Counted from the first letter of the stretch, positions 1 to 12,517 are shown. The stretch: DNA of 24,178 nucleotides from Tritrichomonas musculus (GCA_039105265.1 JAPFFF010000379.1:1-24178), one strand, 5' to 3'. Numbers and translations are program-made. Notes: a model not told the origin generated them from the letters alone.

Positions 1-1320
1 TAAACTGCGAATGATGCTAAACTGTGAATGATGTGAAACTGTGAATGATGTGAAACTGCGAATGATGCTAAACTGTGAATGATGTGAAACTGCGAATGAT
101 GCTAAACTGCGAGTGATGTTAAACTGTGAATGATGTGAAACTGTGAATGATGTGAAACTGCGAATGATGCTAAACTGTGAATGATGTGAAACTGTGAATG
201 ATGTGAAACTGCGAATGATGCTAAACTGTGAATGATGTGAAACTGCGAATGATGCTAAACTGTGAATGATGTGAAACTGTGAATGATGTTAAACTGCGAG
301 TGATGTTAAACTGCGAGTGATGTTAAACTGCGAATGATGTGAAACTGTGAATGATGTGAAACTGCGAATGATGTGAAACTGTGAATGATGTGAAACTGCG
401 AATGATGCTAAACTGTGAATGATGTGAAACTGCGAATGATGCTAAACTGTGAATGATGTGAAACTGCGAATGATGTTAAACTGTGAATGATGTTAAACTG
501 TGAATGATGCTAAACTGCGAATGATGCTAAACTGTGAATGATGTGAAACTGCGAATGATGTTAAACTGTGAATGATGTGAAACTGCGAATGATGCTAAAC
601 TGTGAATGATGTGAAACTGCGAATGATGTGAAACTGCGAATGATGTTAAACTGCGAATGATGCTAAACTGTGAATGATGTGAAACTGCGAATGATGTTAA
701 ACTGCGAATGATGCTAAACTGCGAGTGATGTTAAACTGCGAATGATGCTAAACTGTGAATGATGTGAAACTGCGAATGATGCTAAACTGTGAATGATGTG
801 AAACTGTGAATGATGTGAAACTGCGAATGATGCTAAACTGTGAATGATGTGAAACTGTGAATGATGTGAAACTGCGAATGATGCTAAACTGTGAATGATG
901 TGAAACTGCGAATGATGCTAAACTGTGAATGATGTGAAACTGCGAATGATGCTAAACTGTGAATGATGTGAAACTGTGAATGATGTGAAACTGCGAATGA
1001 TGCTAAACTGTGAATGATGTGAAACTGCGAATGATGTGAAACTGCGAATGATGTTAAACTGCGAATGATGCTAAACTGTGAATGATGTGAAACTGCGAAT
1101 GATGTTAAACTGCGAATGATGCTAAACTGCGAGTGATGTTAAACTGCGAATGATGCTAAACTGTGAATGATGTGAAACTGCGAATGATGCTAAACTGTGA
1201 ATGATGTGAAACTGTGAATGATGTGAAACTGCGAATGATGCTAAACTGTGAATGATGTGAAACTGTGAATGATGTGAAACTGCGAATGATGCTAAACTGT
1301 GAATGATGTGAAACTGCGAA
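1..1320. repeat. Mixed-type units with a 408-bp internal duplication
   Basis: This left part of the array mixes CA-CT, TA-TG, CA-TG, CA-TT and single CG-TT units. The order around 641-750, where a CA-TG unit is followed by CA-TT, CA-CT, TA-TG, CA-TT, CA-CT and CG-TT, recurs around 1,049-1,158. The spacing is 408 bp, or 24 units. The window opens in the middle of the array, so the true left boundary is not visible. No unit outside the normal variant set was seen here. Confidence 0.8.
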
Positions 1321-1735
1321 TGATGCTAAACTGCGAGTGATGTTAAACTGCGAATGATGTTAAACTGTGAATGATGTTAAACTGCGAATGATGCTAAACT
1401 GCGAGTGATGTTAAACTGCGAATGATGCTAAACTGTGAATGATGTGAAACTGCGAATGATGCTAAACTGCGAGTGATGTTAAACTGCGAATGATGCTAAA
1501 CTGTGAATGATGTGAAACTGCGAATGATGTGAAACTGCGAATGATGCTAAACTGTGAATGATGTGAAACTGCGAATGATGCTAAACTGTGAATGATGTGA
1601 AACTGCGAATGATGCTAAACTGTGAATGATGTGAAACTGCGAATGATGTTAAACTGTGAATGATGTGAAACTGCGAATGATGCTAAACTGTGAATGATGT
1701 GAAACTGCGAATGATGCTAAACTGTGAATGATGCT
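1321..1735. repeat. Segment copied at 3718-4132 (spacing 2,397 bp)
   Basis: The order of unit types from 1,321 to the TA-CT marker unit ending at 1,735 matches 3,718-4,132. The spacing is 2,397 bp, exactly 141 units. The match includes the CG-TT, CA-TT, TA-TT, CA-CT, CG-TT run at the left end and the marker at the right end. Both copies are followed by pure 34-bp dimers, but 14 dimers here against 8 in the other copy. The same 2,397-bp spacing reappears between 20,994-21,781 and 23,391-24,178, so it looks like a real higher-order period. Confidence 0.8.
1719..1735. repeat. TA-CT marker unit before dimer run 1
   Basis: This unit has T at base 8 and a CT junction, a combination that breaks the usual pairing of T at base 8 with a TG junction. 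It stands immediately before the first long pure dimer run. Four equivalent units do the same at 4,116, 17,395, 20,217 and 22,546. Confidence 0.85.
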
Positions 1736-2211
1736 AAACTGCGAATGATGCTAAACTGTGAATGATGTGAAACTGCGAATGATGCTAAACTGTGAATGAT
1801 GTGAAACTGCGAATGATGCTAAACTGTGAATGATGTGAAACTGCGAATGATGCTAAACTGTGAATGATGTGAAACTGCGAATGATGCTAAACTGTGAATG
1901 ATGTGAAACTGCGAATGATGCTAAACTGTGAATGATGTGAAACTGCGAATGATGCTAAACTGTGAATGATGTGAAACTGCGAATGATGCTAAACTGTGAA
2001 TGATGTGAAACTGCGAATGATGCTAAACTGTGAATGATGTGAAACTGCGAATGATGCTAAACTGTGAATGATGTGAAACTGCGAATGATGCTAAACTGTG
2101 AATGATGTGAAACTGCGAATGATGCTAAACTGTGAATGATGTGAAACTGCGAATGATGCTAAACTGTGAATGATGTGAAACTGCGAATGATGCTAAACTG
2201 TGAATGATGTG
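1736..2211. repeat. Pure 34-bp dimer run, 14 copies
   Basis: CA-CT and TA-TG units alternate without a single exception for 476 bp, so the real period here is 34 bp. The run starts straight after the TA-CT marker and ends where a CA-TG unit replaces the expected CA-CT. An equal run of 14 dimers lies at 22,563-23,038. Other runs after the same marker have 8 or 12 dimers, so the dimer number varies like a VNTR nested in the array. Confidence 0.92.
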
Positions 2212-3044
2212 AAACTGCGAATGATGTGAAACTGTGAATGATGTGAAACTGCGAATGATGTGAAACTGTGAATGATGTGAAACTGCGAATGATGCTAAAC
2301 TGTGAATGATGTGAAACTGCGAATGATGCTAAACTGTGAATGATGTGAAACTGCGAATGATGTTAAACTGTGAATGATGTGAAACTGCGAATGATGCTAA
2401 ACTGTGAATGATGTGAAACTGCGAATGATGTTAAACTGTGAATGATGTGAAACTGCGAATGATGCTAAACTGTGAATGATGTGAAACTGCGAATGATGCT
2501 AAACTGTGAATGATGTGAAACTGCGAATGATGCTAAACTGTGAATGATGTGAAACTGCGAATGATGTTAAACTGTGAATGATGTTAAACTGTGAATGATG
2601 CTAAACTGCGAATGATGCTAAACTGTGAATGATGTGAAACTGCGAATGATGCTAAACTGTGAATGATGTGAAACTGCGAATGATGTTAAACTGTGAATGA
2701 TGTTAAACTGTGAATGATGTGAAACTGCGAATGATGCTAAACTGTGAATGATGTGAAACTGCGAATGATGCTAAACTGTGAATGATGTGAAACTGTGAAT
2801 GATGTGAAACTGTGAATGATGTGAAACTGCGAATGATGTGAAACTGTGAATGATGTGAAACTGCGAATGATGTGAAACTGTGAATGATGTGAAACTGTGA
2901 ATGATGCTAAACTGTGAATGATGTGAAACTGCGAATGATGCTAAACTGTGAATGATGTGAAACTGCGAATGATGCTAAACTGTGAATGATGTGAAACTGC
3001 GAATGATGCTAAACTGTGAATGATGTGAAACTGCGAATGATGCT

Positions 3045-3214
3045 AAACTGCGAATGATGTGAAACTGTGAATGATGTGAAACTGCGAATGATGTGAAACT
3101 GCGAGTGATGTTAAACTGCGAGTGATGTTAAACTGCGAGTGATGTTAAACTGTGAATGATGTGAAACTGTGAATGATGTGAAACTGCGAATGATGTGAAA
3201 CTGTGAATGATGTG
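3045..3214. repeat. Ten-unit higher-order landmark, copy 1
   Basis: The order of ten units is CA-TG, TA-TG, CA-TG, three CG-TT, two TA-TG, CA-TG, TA-TG (170 bp), directly after a CA-CT unit. The same order starts at 9,199, 18,466, 21,475 and 23,872. It is a convenient anchor for the higher-order repeat. Confidence 0.9.
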
Positions 3215-4115
3215 AAACTGCGAATGATGCTAAACTGTGAATGATGTGAAACTGCGAATGATGCTAAACTGTGAATGATGTGAAACTGCGAATGATGTTA
3301 AACTGTGAATGATGTTAAACTGTGAATGATGCTAAACTGCGAATGATGCTAAACTGTGAATGATGTGAAACTGCGAATGATGTTAAACTGTGAATGATGT
3401 GAAACTGCGAATGATGCTAAACTGTGAATGATGTGAAACTGCGAATGATGTGAAACTGCGAATGATGTTAAACTGCGAATGATGCTAAACTGTGAATGAT
3501 GTGAAACTGCGAATGATGTTAAACTGCGAATGATGCTAAACTGCGAGTGATGTTAAACTGCGAATGATGCTAAACTGTGAATGATGTGAAACTGCGAATG
3601 ATGCTAAACTGTGAATGATGTGAAACTGTGAATGATGTGAAACTGCGAATGATGTGAAACTGTGAATGATGTGAAACTGCGAATGATGCTAAACTGTGAA
3701 TGATGTGAAACTGCGAATGATGCTAAACTGCGAGTGATGTTAAACTGCGAATGATGTTAAACTGTGAATGATGTTAAACTGCGAATGATGCTAAACTGCG
3801 AGTGATGTTAAACTGCGAATGATGCTAAACTGTGAATGATGTGAAACTGCGAATGATGCTAAACTGCGAGTGATGTTAAACTGCGAATGATGCTAAACTG
3901 TGAATGATGTGAAACTGCGAATGATGTGAAACTGCGAATGATGCTAAACTGTGAATGATGTGAAACTGCGAATGATGCTAAACTGTGAATGATGTGAAAC
4001 TGCGAATGATGCTAAACTGTGAATGATGTGAAACTGCGAATGATGTTAAACTGTGAATGATGTGAAACTGCGAATGATGCTAAACTGTGAATGATGTGAA
4101 ACTGCGAATGATGCT

Positions 4116-4132
4116 AAACTGTGAATGATGCT
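4116..4132. repeat. TA-CT marker unit before dimer run 2
   Basis: This has the same type and context as the unit at 1,719, from which it is exactly 2,397 bp away. Pure dimers follow at once. Confidence 0.85.
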
Positions 4133-4404
4133 AAACTGCGAATGATGCTAAACTGTGAATGATGTGAAACTGCGAATGATGCTAAACTGTGAATGATGTG
4201 AAACTGCGAATGATGCTAAACTGTGAATGATGTGAAACTGCGAATGATGCTAAACTGTGAATGATGTGAAACTGCGAATGATGCTAAACTGTGAATGATG
4301 TGAAACTGCGAATGATGCTAAACTGTGAATGATGTGAAACTGCGAATGATGCTAAACTGTGAATGATGTGAAACTGCGAATGATGCTAAACTGTGAATGA
4401 TGTG
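4133..4404. repeat. Pure 34-bp dimer run, 8 copies
   Basis: CA-CT and TA-TG alternate perfectly for 272 bp. The run ends with a CA-TT unit starting at 4,405, as does the 8-copy run at 17,412-17,683. The three runs of 12 or 14 copies end instead with CA-TG. The end unit and the copy number therefore vary together in this small sample. Confidence 0.92.
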
Positions 4405-5764
4405 AAACTGCGAATGATGTTAAACTGTGAATGATGTTAAACTGTGAATGATGTTAAACTGCGAATGATGCTAAACTGTGAATGATGCTAAACTGCGAGT
4501 GATGTTAAACTGCGAATGATGCTAAACTGTGAATGATGCTAAACTGTGAATGATGTGAAACTGCGAATGATGCTAAACTGTGAATGATGTGAAACTGCGA
4601 ATGATGCTAAACTGCGAGTGATGTTAAACTGTGAATGATGCTAAACTGCGAATGATGCTAAACTGTGAATGATGTGAAACTGCGAATGATGTGAAACTGC
4701 GAATGATGTTAAACTGCGAGTGATGTTAAACTGCGAGTGATGTTAAACTGTGAATGATGTGAAACTGTGAATGATGTGAAACTGCGAATGATGTTAAACT
4801 GTGAATGATGTTAAACTGTGAATGATGCTAAACTGCGAATGATGCTAAACTGTGAATGATGTGAAACTGCGAATGATGCTAAACTGTGAATGATGTGAAA
4901 CTGCGAATGATGTTAAACTGTGAATGATGTTAAACTGTGAATGATGTGAAACTGCGAATGATGCTAAACTGTGAATGATGTGAAACTGCGAATGATGCTA
5001 AACTGTGAATGATGTGAAACTGCGAATGATGTTAAACTGTGAATGATGTTAAACTGTGAATGATGCTAAACTGCGAATGATGCTAAACTGTGAATGATGT
5101 GAAACTGTGAATGATGCTAAACTGCGAGTGATGTTAAACTGCGAATGATGCTAAACTGCGAATGATGCTAAACTGTGAATGATGTGAAACTGCGAATGAT
5201 GCTAAACTGCGAGTGATGTTAAACTGCGAATGATGCTAAACTGTGAATGATGTGAAACTGTGAATGATGTGAAACTGCGAGTGATGTTAAACTGCGAGTG
5301 ATGTTAAACTGCGAATGATGCTAAACTGTGAATGATGTGAAACTGCGAATGATGCTAAACTGCGAGTGATGCTAAACTGCGAATGATGCTAAACTGTGAA
5401 TGATGTGAAACTGCGAATGATGCTAAACTGCGAGTGATGTTAAACTGCGAATGATGCTAAACTGTGAATGATGTGAAACTGTGAATGATGCTAAACTGCG
5501 AGTGATGTTAAACTGTGAATGATGCTAAACTGCGAATGATGCTAAACTGTGAATGATGTGAAACTGCGAATGATGCTAAACTGCGAGTGATGTTAAACTG
5601 CGAATGATGCTAAACTGTGAATGATGTGAAACTGTGAATGATGTGAAACTGCGAGTGATGTTAAACTGCGAGTGATGTTAAACTGCGAGTGATGTTAAAC
5701 TGTGAATGATGTGAAACTGTGAATGATGTGAAACTGCGAATGATGTGAAACTGTGAATGATGTG

Positions 5765-5781
5765 AAACTACGAATGATGCT
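5765..5781. repeat. Unit with private G-to-A change at 5770
   Basis: The normally invariant ACTG core reads ACTA at 5,767-5,770. I saw no second unit with this change, so it looks like a single recent mutation that has not been copied, or a base-calling error. It gives a unique tag within an otherwise repetitive region. Confidence 0.85.
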
Positions 5782-5798
5782 AAACTGTGAATGATGTG

Positions 5799-5968
5799 AA
5801 ACTGTGAATGATGTGAAACTGCGAGTGATGCTAAACTGCGAGTGATGCTAAACTGCGAGTGATGCTAAACTGTGAATGATGTGAAACTGTAAATGATGTG
5901 AAACTGCGAGTGATGTTAAACTGCGAGTGATGTTAAACTGCGAGTGATGTTAAACTGTGAATGATGTG
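5799..5968. repeat. Ten-unit block, left copy of a 238-bp-spaced duplication
   Basis: The order is TA-TG, three CG-CT, TA-TG, a variant unit reading CTGTAAATG, three CG-TT and TA-TG. It recurs at 6,037-6,206, 238 bp (14 units) to the right. The shared G-to-A change (5,891 and 6,129) and the shared triple of rare CG-CT units make common descent far more likely than chance. The four units between the two blocks do not match the units before the first block. Confidence 0.92.
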
Positions 5969-6036
5969 AAACTGTGAATGATGTGAAACTGCGAATGATG
6001 TGAAACTGTGAATGATGTGAAACTGCGAATGATGCT

Positions 6037-6206
6037 AAACTGTGAATGATGTGAAACTGCGAGTGATGCTAAACTGCGAGTGATGCTAAACTGCGAGTGA
6101 TGCTAAACTGTGAATGATGTGAAACTGTAAATGATGTGAAACTGCGAGTGATGTTAAACTGCGAGTGATGTTAAACTGCGAGTGATGTTAAACTGTGAAT
6201 GATGTG
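6037..6206. repeat. Ten-unit block, right copy of the 238-bp-spaced duplication
   Basis: This copy matches 5,799-5,968 unit for unit, including the three CG-CT units and the G-to-A change at 6,129. The match stops at 6,207, where a CG-TT unit stands in place of TA-TG. Confidence 0.92.
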
Positions 6207-6241
6207 AAACTGCGAGTGATGTTAAACTGCGAATGATGCTA

Positions 6242-8446
6242 AACTGTGAATGATGTGAAACTGCGAATGATGCTAAACTGCGAGTGATGTTAAACTGCGA
6301 ATGATGCTAAACTGTGAATGATGTGAAACTGCGAATGATGTGAAACTGCGAATGATGTGAAACTGTGAATGATGTTAAACTGCGAATGATGCTAAACTGT
6401 GAATGATGTGAAACTGCGAATGATGCTAAACTGTGAATGATGTGAAACTGCGAATGATGTTAAACTGTGAATGATGTGAAACTGCGAATGATGCTAAACT
6501 GTGAATGATGTGAAACTGCGAATGATGCTAAACTGTGAATGATGTGAAACTGCGAATGATGCTAAACTGTGAATGATGTGAAACTGCGAATGATGTTAAA
6601 CTGTGAATGATGTGAAACTGCGAATGATGCTAAACTGTGAATGATGTGAAACTGCGAATGATGTTAAACTGCGAATGATGCTAAACTGCGAGTGATGTTA
6701 AACTGCGAATGATGCTAAACTGTGAATGATGTGAAACTGCGAATGATGCTAAACTGCGAGTGATGTTAAACTGCGAATGATGCTAAACTGTGAATGATGT
6801 GAAACTGCGAATGATGTGAAACTGCGAATGATGCTAAACTGTGAATGATGTGAAACTGCGAATGATGTTAAACTGTGAATGATGTGAAACTGCGAATGAT
6901 GCTAAACTGTGAATGATGTGAAACTGCGAATGATGCTAAACTGTGAATGATGTGAAACTGCGAATGATGCTAAACTGTGAATGATGTGAAACTGCGAATG
7001 ATGCTAAACTGTGAATGATGTGAAACTGCGAATGATGTTAAACTGTGAATGATGTGAAACTGCGAATGATGCTAAACTGTGAATGATGTGAAACTGCGAA
7101 TGATGCTAAACTGTGAATGATGTGAAACTGCGAATGATGCTAAACTGTGAATGATGTGAAACTGCGAATGATGTTAAACTGTGAATGATGTGAAACTGCG
7201 AATGATGCTAAACTGTGAATGATGTGAAACTGCGAATGATGTTAAACTGCGAATGATGCTAAACTGCGAGTGATGTTAAACTGCGAATGATGCTAAACTG
7301 TGAATGATGTGAAACTGCGAATGATGCTAAACTGCGAGTGATGTTAAACTGCGAATGATGCTAAACTGTGAATGATGTGAAACTGCGAATGATGTGAAAC
7401 TGCGAATGATGCTAAACTGTGAATGATGTGAAACTGCGAATGATGCTAAACTGTGAATGATGTGAAACTGCGAATGATGCTAAACTGTGAATGATGTGAA
7501 ACTGCGAATGATGTTAAACTGTGAATGATGTGAAACTGCGAATGATGCTAAACTGTGAATGATGTGAAACTGCGAATGATGCTAAACTGTGAATGATGTG
7601 AAACTGCGAATGATGCTAAACTGTGAATGATGTGAAACTGCGAATGATGCTAAACTGTGAATGATGTGAAACTGCGAATGATGCTAAACTGTGAATGATG
7701 TGAAACTGCGAATGATGCTAAACTGTGAATGATGTGAAACTGCGAATGATGCTAAACTGTGAATGATGTGAAACTGCGAATGATGCTAAACTGTGAATGA
7801 TGTGAAACTGCGAATGATGCTAAACTGTGAATGATGTGAAACTGCGAATGATGCTAAACTGTGAATGATGTGAAACTGCGAATGATGTTAAACTGTGAAT
7901 GATGTGAAACTGCGAATGATGCTAAACTGTGAATGATGTGAAACTGCGAATGATGCTAAACTGTGAATGATGTGAAACTGCGAATGATGCTAAACTGTGA
8001 ATGATGTGAAACTGCGAGTGATGTGAAACTGTGAATGATGTGAAACTGCGAATGATGTGAAACTGTGAATGATGTGAAACTGCGAATGATGCTAAACTGT
8101 GAATGATGTGAAACTGCGAATGATGCTAAACTGTGAATGATGTGAAACTGTGAATGATGTGAAACTGTGAATGATGTGAAACTGTGAATGATGTGAAACT
8201 GCGAATGATGCTAAACTGTGAATGATGTGAAACTGCGAATGATGTGAAACTGTGAATGATGTGAAACTGCGAATGATGTGAAACTGTGAATGATGTGAAA
8301 CTGCGAATGATGCTAAACTGTGAATGATGTGAAACTGCGAATGATGCTAAACTGTGAATGATGTGAAACTGTGAATGATGTGAAACTGCGAATGATGCTA
8401 AACTGTGAATGATGTGAAACTGCGAATGATGTGAAACTGTGAATGA
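6242..8446. repeat. 2.2-kb segment copied at about 12823-15027
   Basis: Unit order follows 12,823-15,027 at a constant 6,581 bp, which is 387 units plus the 2-bp insertion. Checked points include the two CA-TG units followed by TA-TT near 6,320-6,370, a rare CG-TG unit near 8,011 (matching 14,592), and a run of four TA-TG units near 8,140. The match fails at 8,447, where this copy has two CA-TG units and three CG-TT while the other has two CG-TT after a TA-TT. The segment also corresponds to part of 16,053-17,930 through the 3,230-bp duplication. Confidence 0.85.
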
Positions 8447-9198
8447 TGTGAAACTGCGAATGATGTGAAACTGCGAGTGATGTTAAACTGCGAGTGATGT
8501 TAAACTGCGAGTGATGTTAAACTGTGAATGATGTGAAACTGTGAATGATGTGAAACTGCGAATGATGTGAAACTGTGAATGATGTGAAACTGCGAATGAT
8601 GCTAAACTGTGAATGATGTGAAACTGCGAATGATGCTAAACTGTGAATGATGTGAAACTGCGAATGATGTTAAACTGTGAATGATGTTAAACTGTGAATG
8701 ATGCTAAACTGCGAATGATGCTAAACTGTGAATGATGTGAAACTGCGAATGATGTTAAACTGTGAATGATGTGAAACTGCGAATGATGCTAAACTGTGAA
8801 TGATGTGAAACTGTGAATGATGTGAAACTGTGAATGATGTGAAACTGCGAATGATGTGAAACTGTGAATGATGTGAAACTGCGAATGATGCTAAACTGTG
8901 AATGATGTGAAACTGCGAATGATGCTAAACTGTGAATGATGTGAAACTGTGAATGATGTGAAACTGTGAATGATGTGAAACTGCGAATGATGTGAAACTG
9001 TGAATGATGTGAAACTGCGAATGATGTGAAACTGTGAATGATGTGAAACTGTGAATGATGCTAAACTGTGAATGATGTGAAACTGCGAATGATGCTAAAC
9101 TGTGAATGATGTGAAACTGCGAATGATGCTAAACTGTGAATGATGTGAAACTGCGAATGATGCTAAACTGTGAATGATGTGAAACTGCGAATGATGCT

Positions 9199-9368
9199 AA
9201 ACTGCGAATGATGTGAAACTGTGAATGATGTGAAACTGCGAATGATGTGAAACTGCGAGTGATGTTAAACTGCGAGTGATGTTAAACTGCGAGTGATGTT
9301 AAACTGTGAATGATGTGAAACTGTGAATGATGTGAAACTGCGAATGATGTGAAACTGTGAATGATGTG
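9199..9368. repeat. Ten-unit higher-order landmark, copy 2
   Basis: The unit order is identical to 3,045-3,214, at 6,154 bp (362 units). The sequence near 9,703-9,890 also follows that near 3,294 and 18,715, so this is a partial higher-order copy that merges into the triplet-rich zone. Confidence 0.88.
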
Positions 9369-10982
9369 AAACTGCGAATGATGCTAAACTGTGAATGATG
9401 TGAAACTGCGAATGATGCTAAACTGTGAATGATGTGAAACTGCGAATGATGCTAAACTGTGAATGATGTGAAACTGCGAATGATGTGAAACTGCGAGTGA
9501 TGTTAAACTGCGAGTGATGTTAAACTGCGAGTGATGTTAAACTGCGAATGATGTTAAACTGCGAATGATGTGAAACTGTGAATGATGTGAAACTGCGAAT
9601 GATGTGAAACTGTGAATGATGTGAAACTGCGAATGATGCTAAACTGTGAATGATGTGAAACTGCGAATGATGCTAAACTGTGAATGATGTGAAACTGCGA
9701 ATGATGTTAAACTGTGAATGATGTTAAACTGTGAATGATGCTAAACTGCGAATGATGCTAAACTGTGAATGATGTGAAACTGCGAATGATGTTAAACTGT
9801 GAATGATGTGAAACTGCGAATGATGCTAAACTGTGAATGATGTGAAACTGCGAATGATGTGAAACTGCGAATGATGTTAAACTGCGAATGATGCTAAACT
9901 GTGAATGATGTGAAACTGTGAATGATGTGAAACTGCGAATGATGTGAAACTGCGAATGATGTTAAACTGCGAATGATGCTAAACTGCGAGTGATGTTAAA
10001 CTGCGAATGATGCTAAACTGTGAATGATGTGAAACTGTGAATGATGTGAAACTGCGAGTGATGTTAAACTGCGAGTGATGTTAAACTGCGAGTGATGTTA
10101 AACTGTGAATGATGTGAAACTGTGAATGATGTGAAACTGCGAATGATGTGAAACTGCGAATGATGCTAAACTGCGAATGATGCTAAACTGTGAATGATGT
10201 GAAACTGCGAATGATGCTAAACTGTGAATGATGTTAAACTGCGAATGATGCTAAACTGTGAATGATGTGAAACTGTGAATGATGTGAAACTGCGAGTGAT
10301 GTTAAACTGCGAGTGATGTTAAACTGCGAGTGATGTTAAACTGTGAATGATGTGAAACTGTGAATGATGTGAAACTGCGAATGATGTGAAACTGTGAATG
10401 ATGTGAAACTGCGAATGATGCTAAACTGTGAATGATGTGAAACTGCGAATGATGTTAAACTGCGAATGATGCTAAACTGCGAGTGATGTTAAACTGCGAA
10501 TGATGCTAAACTGTGAATGATGTGAAACTGTGAATGATGTGAAACTGCGAGTGATGTTAAACTGCGAGTGATGTTAAACTGCGAGTGATGTTAAACTGCG
10601 AATGATGCTAAACTGTGAATGATGCTAAACTGCGAATGATGTGAAACTGTGAATGATGTGAAACTGCGAATGATGCTAAACTGTGAATGATGTGAAACTG
10701 CGAATGATGTTAAACTGCGAATGATGCTAAACTGCGAGTGATGTTAAACTGCGAATGATGCTAAACTGTGAATGATGCTAAACTGCGAATGATGCTAAAC
10801 TGTGAATGATGTGAAACTGCGAATGATGCTAAACTGTGAATGATGTGAAACTGCGAATGATGCTAAACTGCGAGTGATGTTAAACTGCGAATGATGCTAA
10901 ACTGTGAATGATGTGAAACTGCGAATGATGTTAAACTGCGAGTGATGTTAAACTGCGAATGATGCTAAACTGTGAATGATGT

Positions 10983-11018
10983 GAAACTGTGAATGATGTG
11001 TGAAACTGCGAGTGATGT
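10983..11018. other. Sole phase break in the array: 2-bp TG insertion
   Basis: The unit beginning at 10,983 ends at 10,999 with GATGT, and the next unit begins at 11,002 instead of 11,000. The junction reads GATGTGTGAAAC, so one extra TG (or GT) lies within 10,998-11,001. All units before are in phase with base 1 and all after are shifted by 2. The total window length agrees with one net 2-bp gain. Slippage at TGTG is the simplest origin; a sequencing error cannot be excluded. Confidence 0.95.
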
Positions 11019-11614
11019 TAAACTGCGAGTGATGTTAAACTGCGAGTGATGTTAAACTGCGAATGATGCTAAACTGTGAATGATGCTAAACTGCGAATGA
11101 TGTGAAACTGTGAATGATGTGAAACTGCGAGTGATGTTAAACTGCGAGTGATGTGAAACTGCGAATGATGCTAAACTGTGAATGATGTGAAACTGCGAAT
11201 GATGCTAAACTGTGAATGATGTGAAACTGCGAATGATGCTAAACTGTGAATGATGTGAAACTGCGAATGATGTGAAACTGTGAATGATGTTAAACTGTGA
11301 ATGATGTTAAACTGTGAATGATGTGAAACTGCGAATGATGCTAAACTGTGAATGATGTGAAACTGCGAATGATGCTAAACTGTGAATGATGTGAAACTGC
11401 GAATGATGCTAAACTGTGAATGATGTGAAACTGCGAATGATGCTAAACTGTGAATGATGTGAAACTGCGAATGATGCTAAACTGCGAGTGATGTTAAACT
11501 GCGAATGATGCTAAACTGTGAATGATGTGAAACTGCGAATGATGTTAAACTGCGAGTGATGTTAAACTGCGAATGATGCTAAACTGTGAATGATGTGAAA
11601 CTGTGAATGATGTG

Positions 11615-12209
11615 AAACTGCGAGTGATGTTAAACTGCGAGTGATGTTAAACTGCGAGTGATGTTAAACTGCGAATGATGCTAAACTGTGAATGATGCTA
11701 AACTGCGAATGATGTGAAACTGTGAATGATGTGAAACTGCGAGTGATGTTAAACTGCGAGTGATGTTAAACTGCGAGTGATGTTAAACTGTGAATGATGT
11801 GAAACTGTGAATGATGTGAAACTGCGAATGATGTGAAACTGTGAATGATGTGAAACTGCGAATGATGCTAAACTGTGAATGATGTGAAACTGCGAATGAT
11901 GCTAAACTGTGAATGATGTGAAACTGCGAATGATGCTAAACTGCGAATGATGTTAAACTGCGAATGATGCTAAACTGCGAGTGATGTTAAACTGCGAATG
12001 ATGCTAAACTGTGAATGATGTGAAACTGTGAATGATGTGAAACTGCGAGTGATGTTAAACTGCGAGTGATGTTAAACTGCGAGTGATGTTAAACTGCGAA
12101 TGATGCTAAACTGTGAATGATGCTAAACTGCGAATGATGTGAAACTGTGAATGATGTGAAACTGCGAGTGATGTTAAACTGCGAGTGATGTTAAACTGCG
12201 AGTGATGTT
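11615..12209. repeat. 425-bp higher-order repeat of paired triplets
   Basis: Triplets of CG-TT at 11,615 and 11,734 are repeated at 12,040 and 12,159, a step of 425 bp (25 units). Within each pair the spacing is 119 bp (7 units): three CG-TT, CA-CT, TA-CT, CA-TG, TA-TG. The second pair is followed by another triplet at 12,414. Confidence 0.8.
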
Positions 12210-12517
12210 AAACTGTGAATGATGTGAAACTGTGAATGATGTGAAACTGCGAATGATGTGAAACTGTGAATGATGTGAAACTGCGAATGATGCTAAACTG
12301 TGAATGATGTGAAACTGCGAATGATGTTAAACTGCGAATGATGCTAAACTGCGAGTGATGTTAAACTGCGAATGATGCTAAACTGTGAATGATGTGAAAC
12401 TGTGAATGATGTGAAACTGCGAGTGATGTTAAACTGCGAGTGATGTTAAACTGCGAGTGATGTTAAACTGCGAATGATGCTAAACTGTGAATGATGCTAA
12501 ACTGCGAATGATGTGAA

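Larger units (their letters stand above)
2212..4417. repeat. 2.2-kb segment with near-identical copy at 20642-22847
   Basis: Unit order in this segment matches 20,642-22,847 at a constant spacing of 18,430 bp, which is 1,084 units plus the 2-bp insertion lying between the copies. Checked points include the TA-TT pair near 2,564-2,600, the ten-unit landmark at 3,045, the TA-TG pair near 3,611 and the TA-CT marker at 4,116. Differences are few and sit near the left end, where TT or CT junctions here read TG in the other copy (around 2,362-2,470). The match ends at 4,417, where this copy leaves the dimer run with a TT junction. Part of the segment (3,045-4,115) also matches 18,466-19,536 at 15,421 bp. 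Confidence 0.85.
4418..6241. repeat. Mixed-type units, richest in rare variants
   Basis: This part lacks a long match that I could trace, apart from about 4,791-5,025, which follows the order seen from 2,564 (spacing 2,227 bp, 131 units). It carries frequent CG-TT units singly, in pairs and in threes (a triplet at 5,646). It also holds CG-CT units at about 5,361 and in two groups of three. The only substitutions noticed outside the four variable sites, at 5,770, 5,891 and 6,129, all lie here. Relaxed homogenisation is one explanation. Confidence 0.75.
9250..12464. repeat. Zone rich in CG-TT triplets
   Basis: Runs of three consecutive CG-TT units start at 9,250, 9,488, 10,049, 10,287, 10,542, 11,615, 11,734, 12,040, 12,159 and 12,414. 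One more starts at 11,003, where the unit just before it is the one carrying the insertion. Spacings repeat: 119 bp occurs twice (11,615 to 11,734 and 12,040 to 12,159), and 255 bp twice (10,287 to 10,542 and 12,159 to 12,414). 425 bp links the two 119-bp pairs. After a triplet come either two TA-TG and a CA-TG, or CA-CT and TA-CT. The rest of the window has far fewer triplets per kilobase. Confidence 0.85.
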
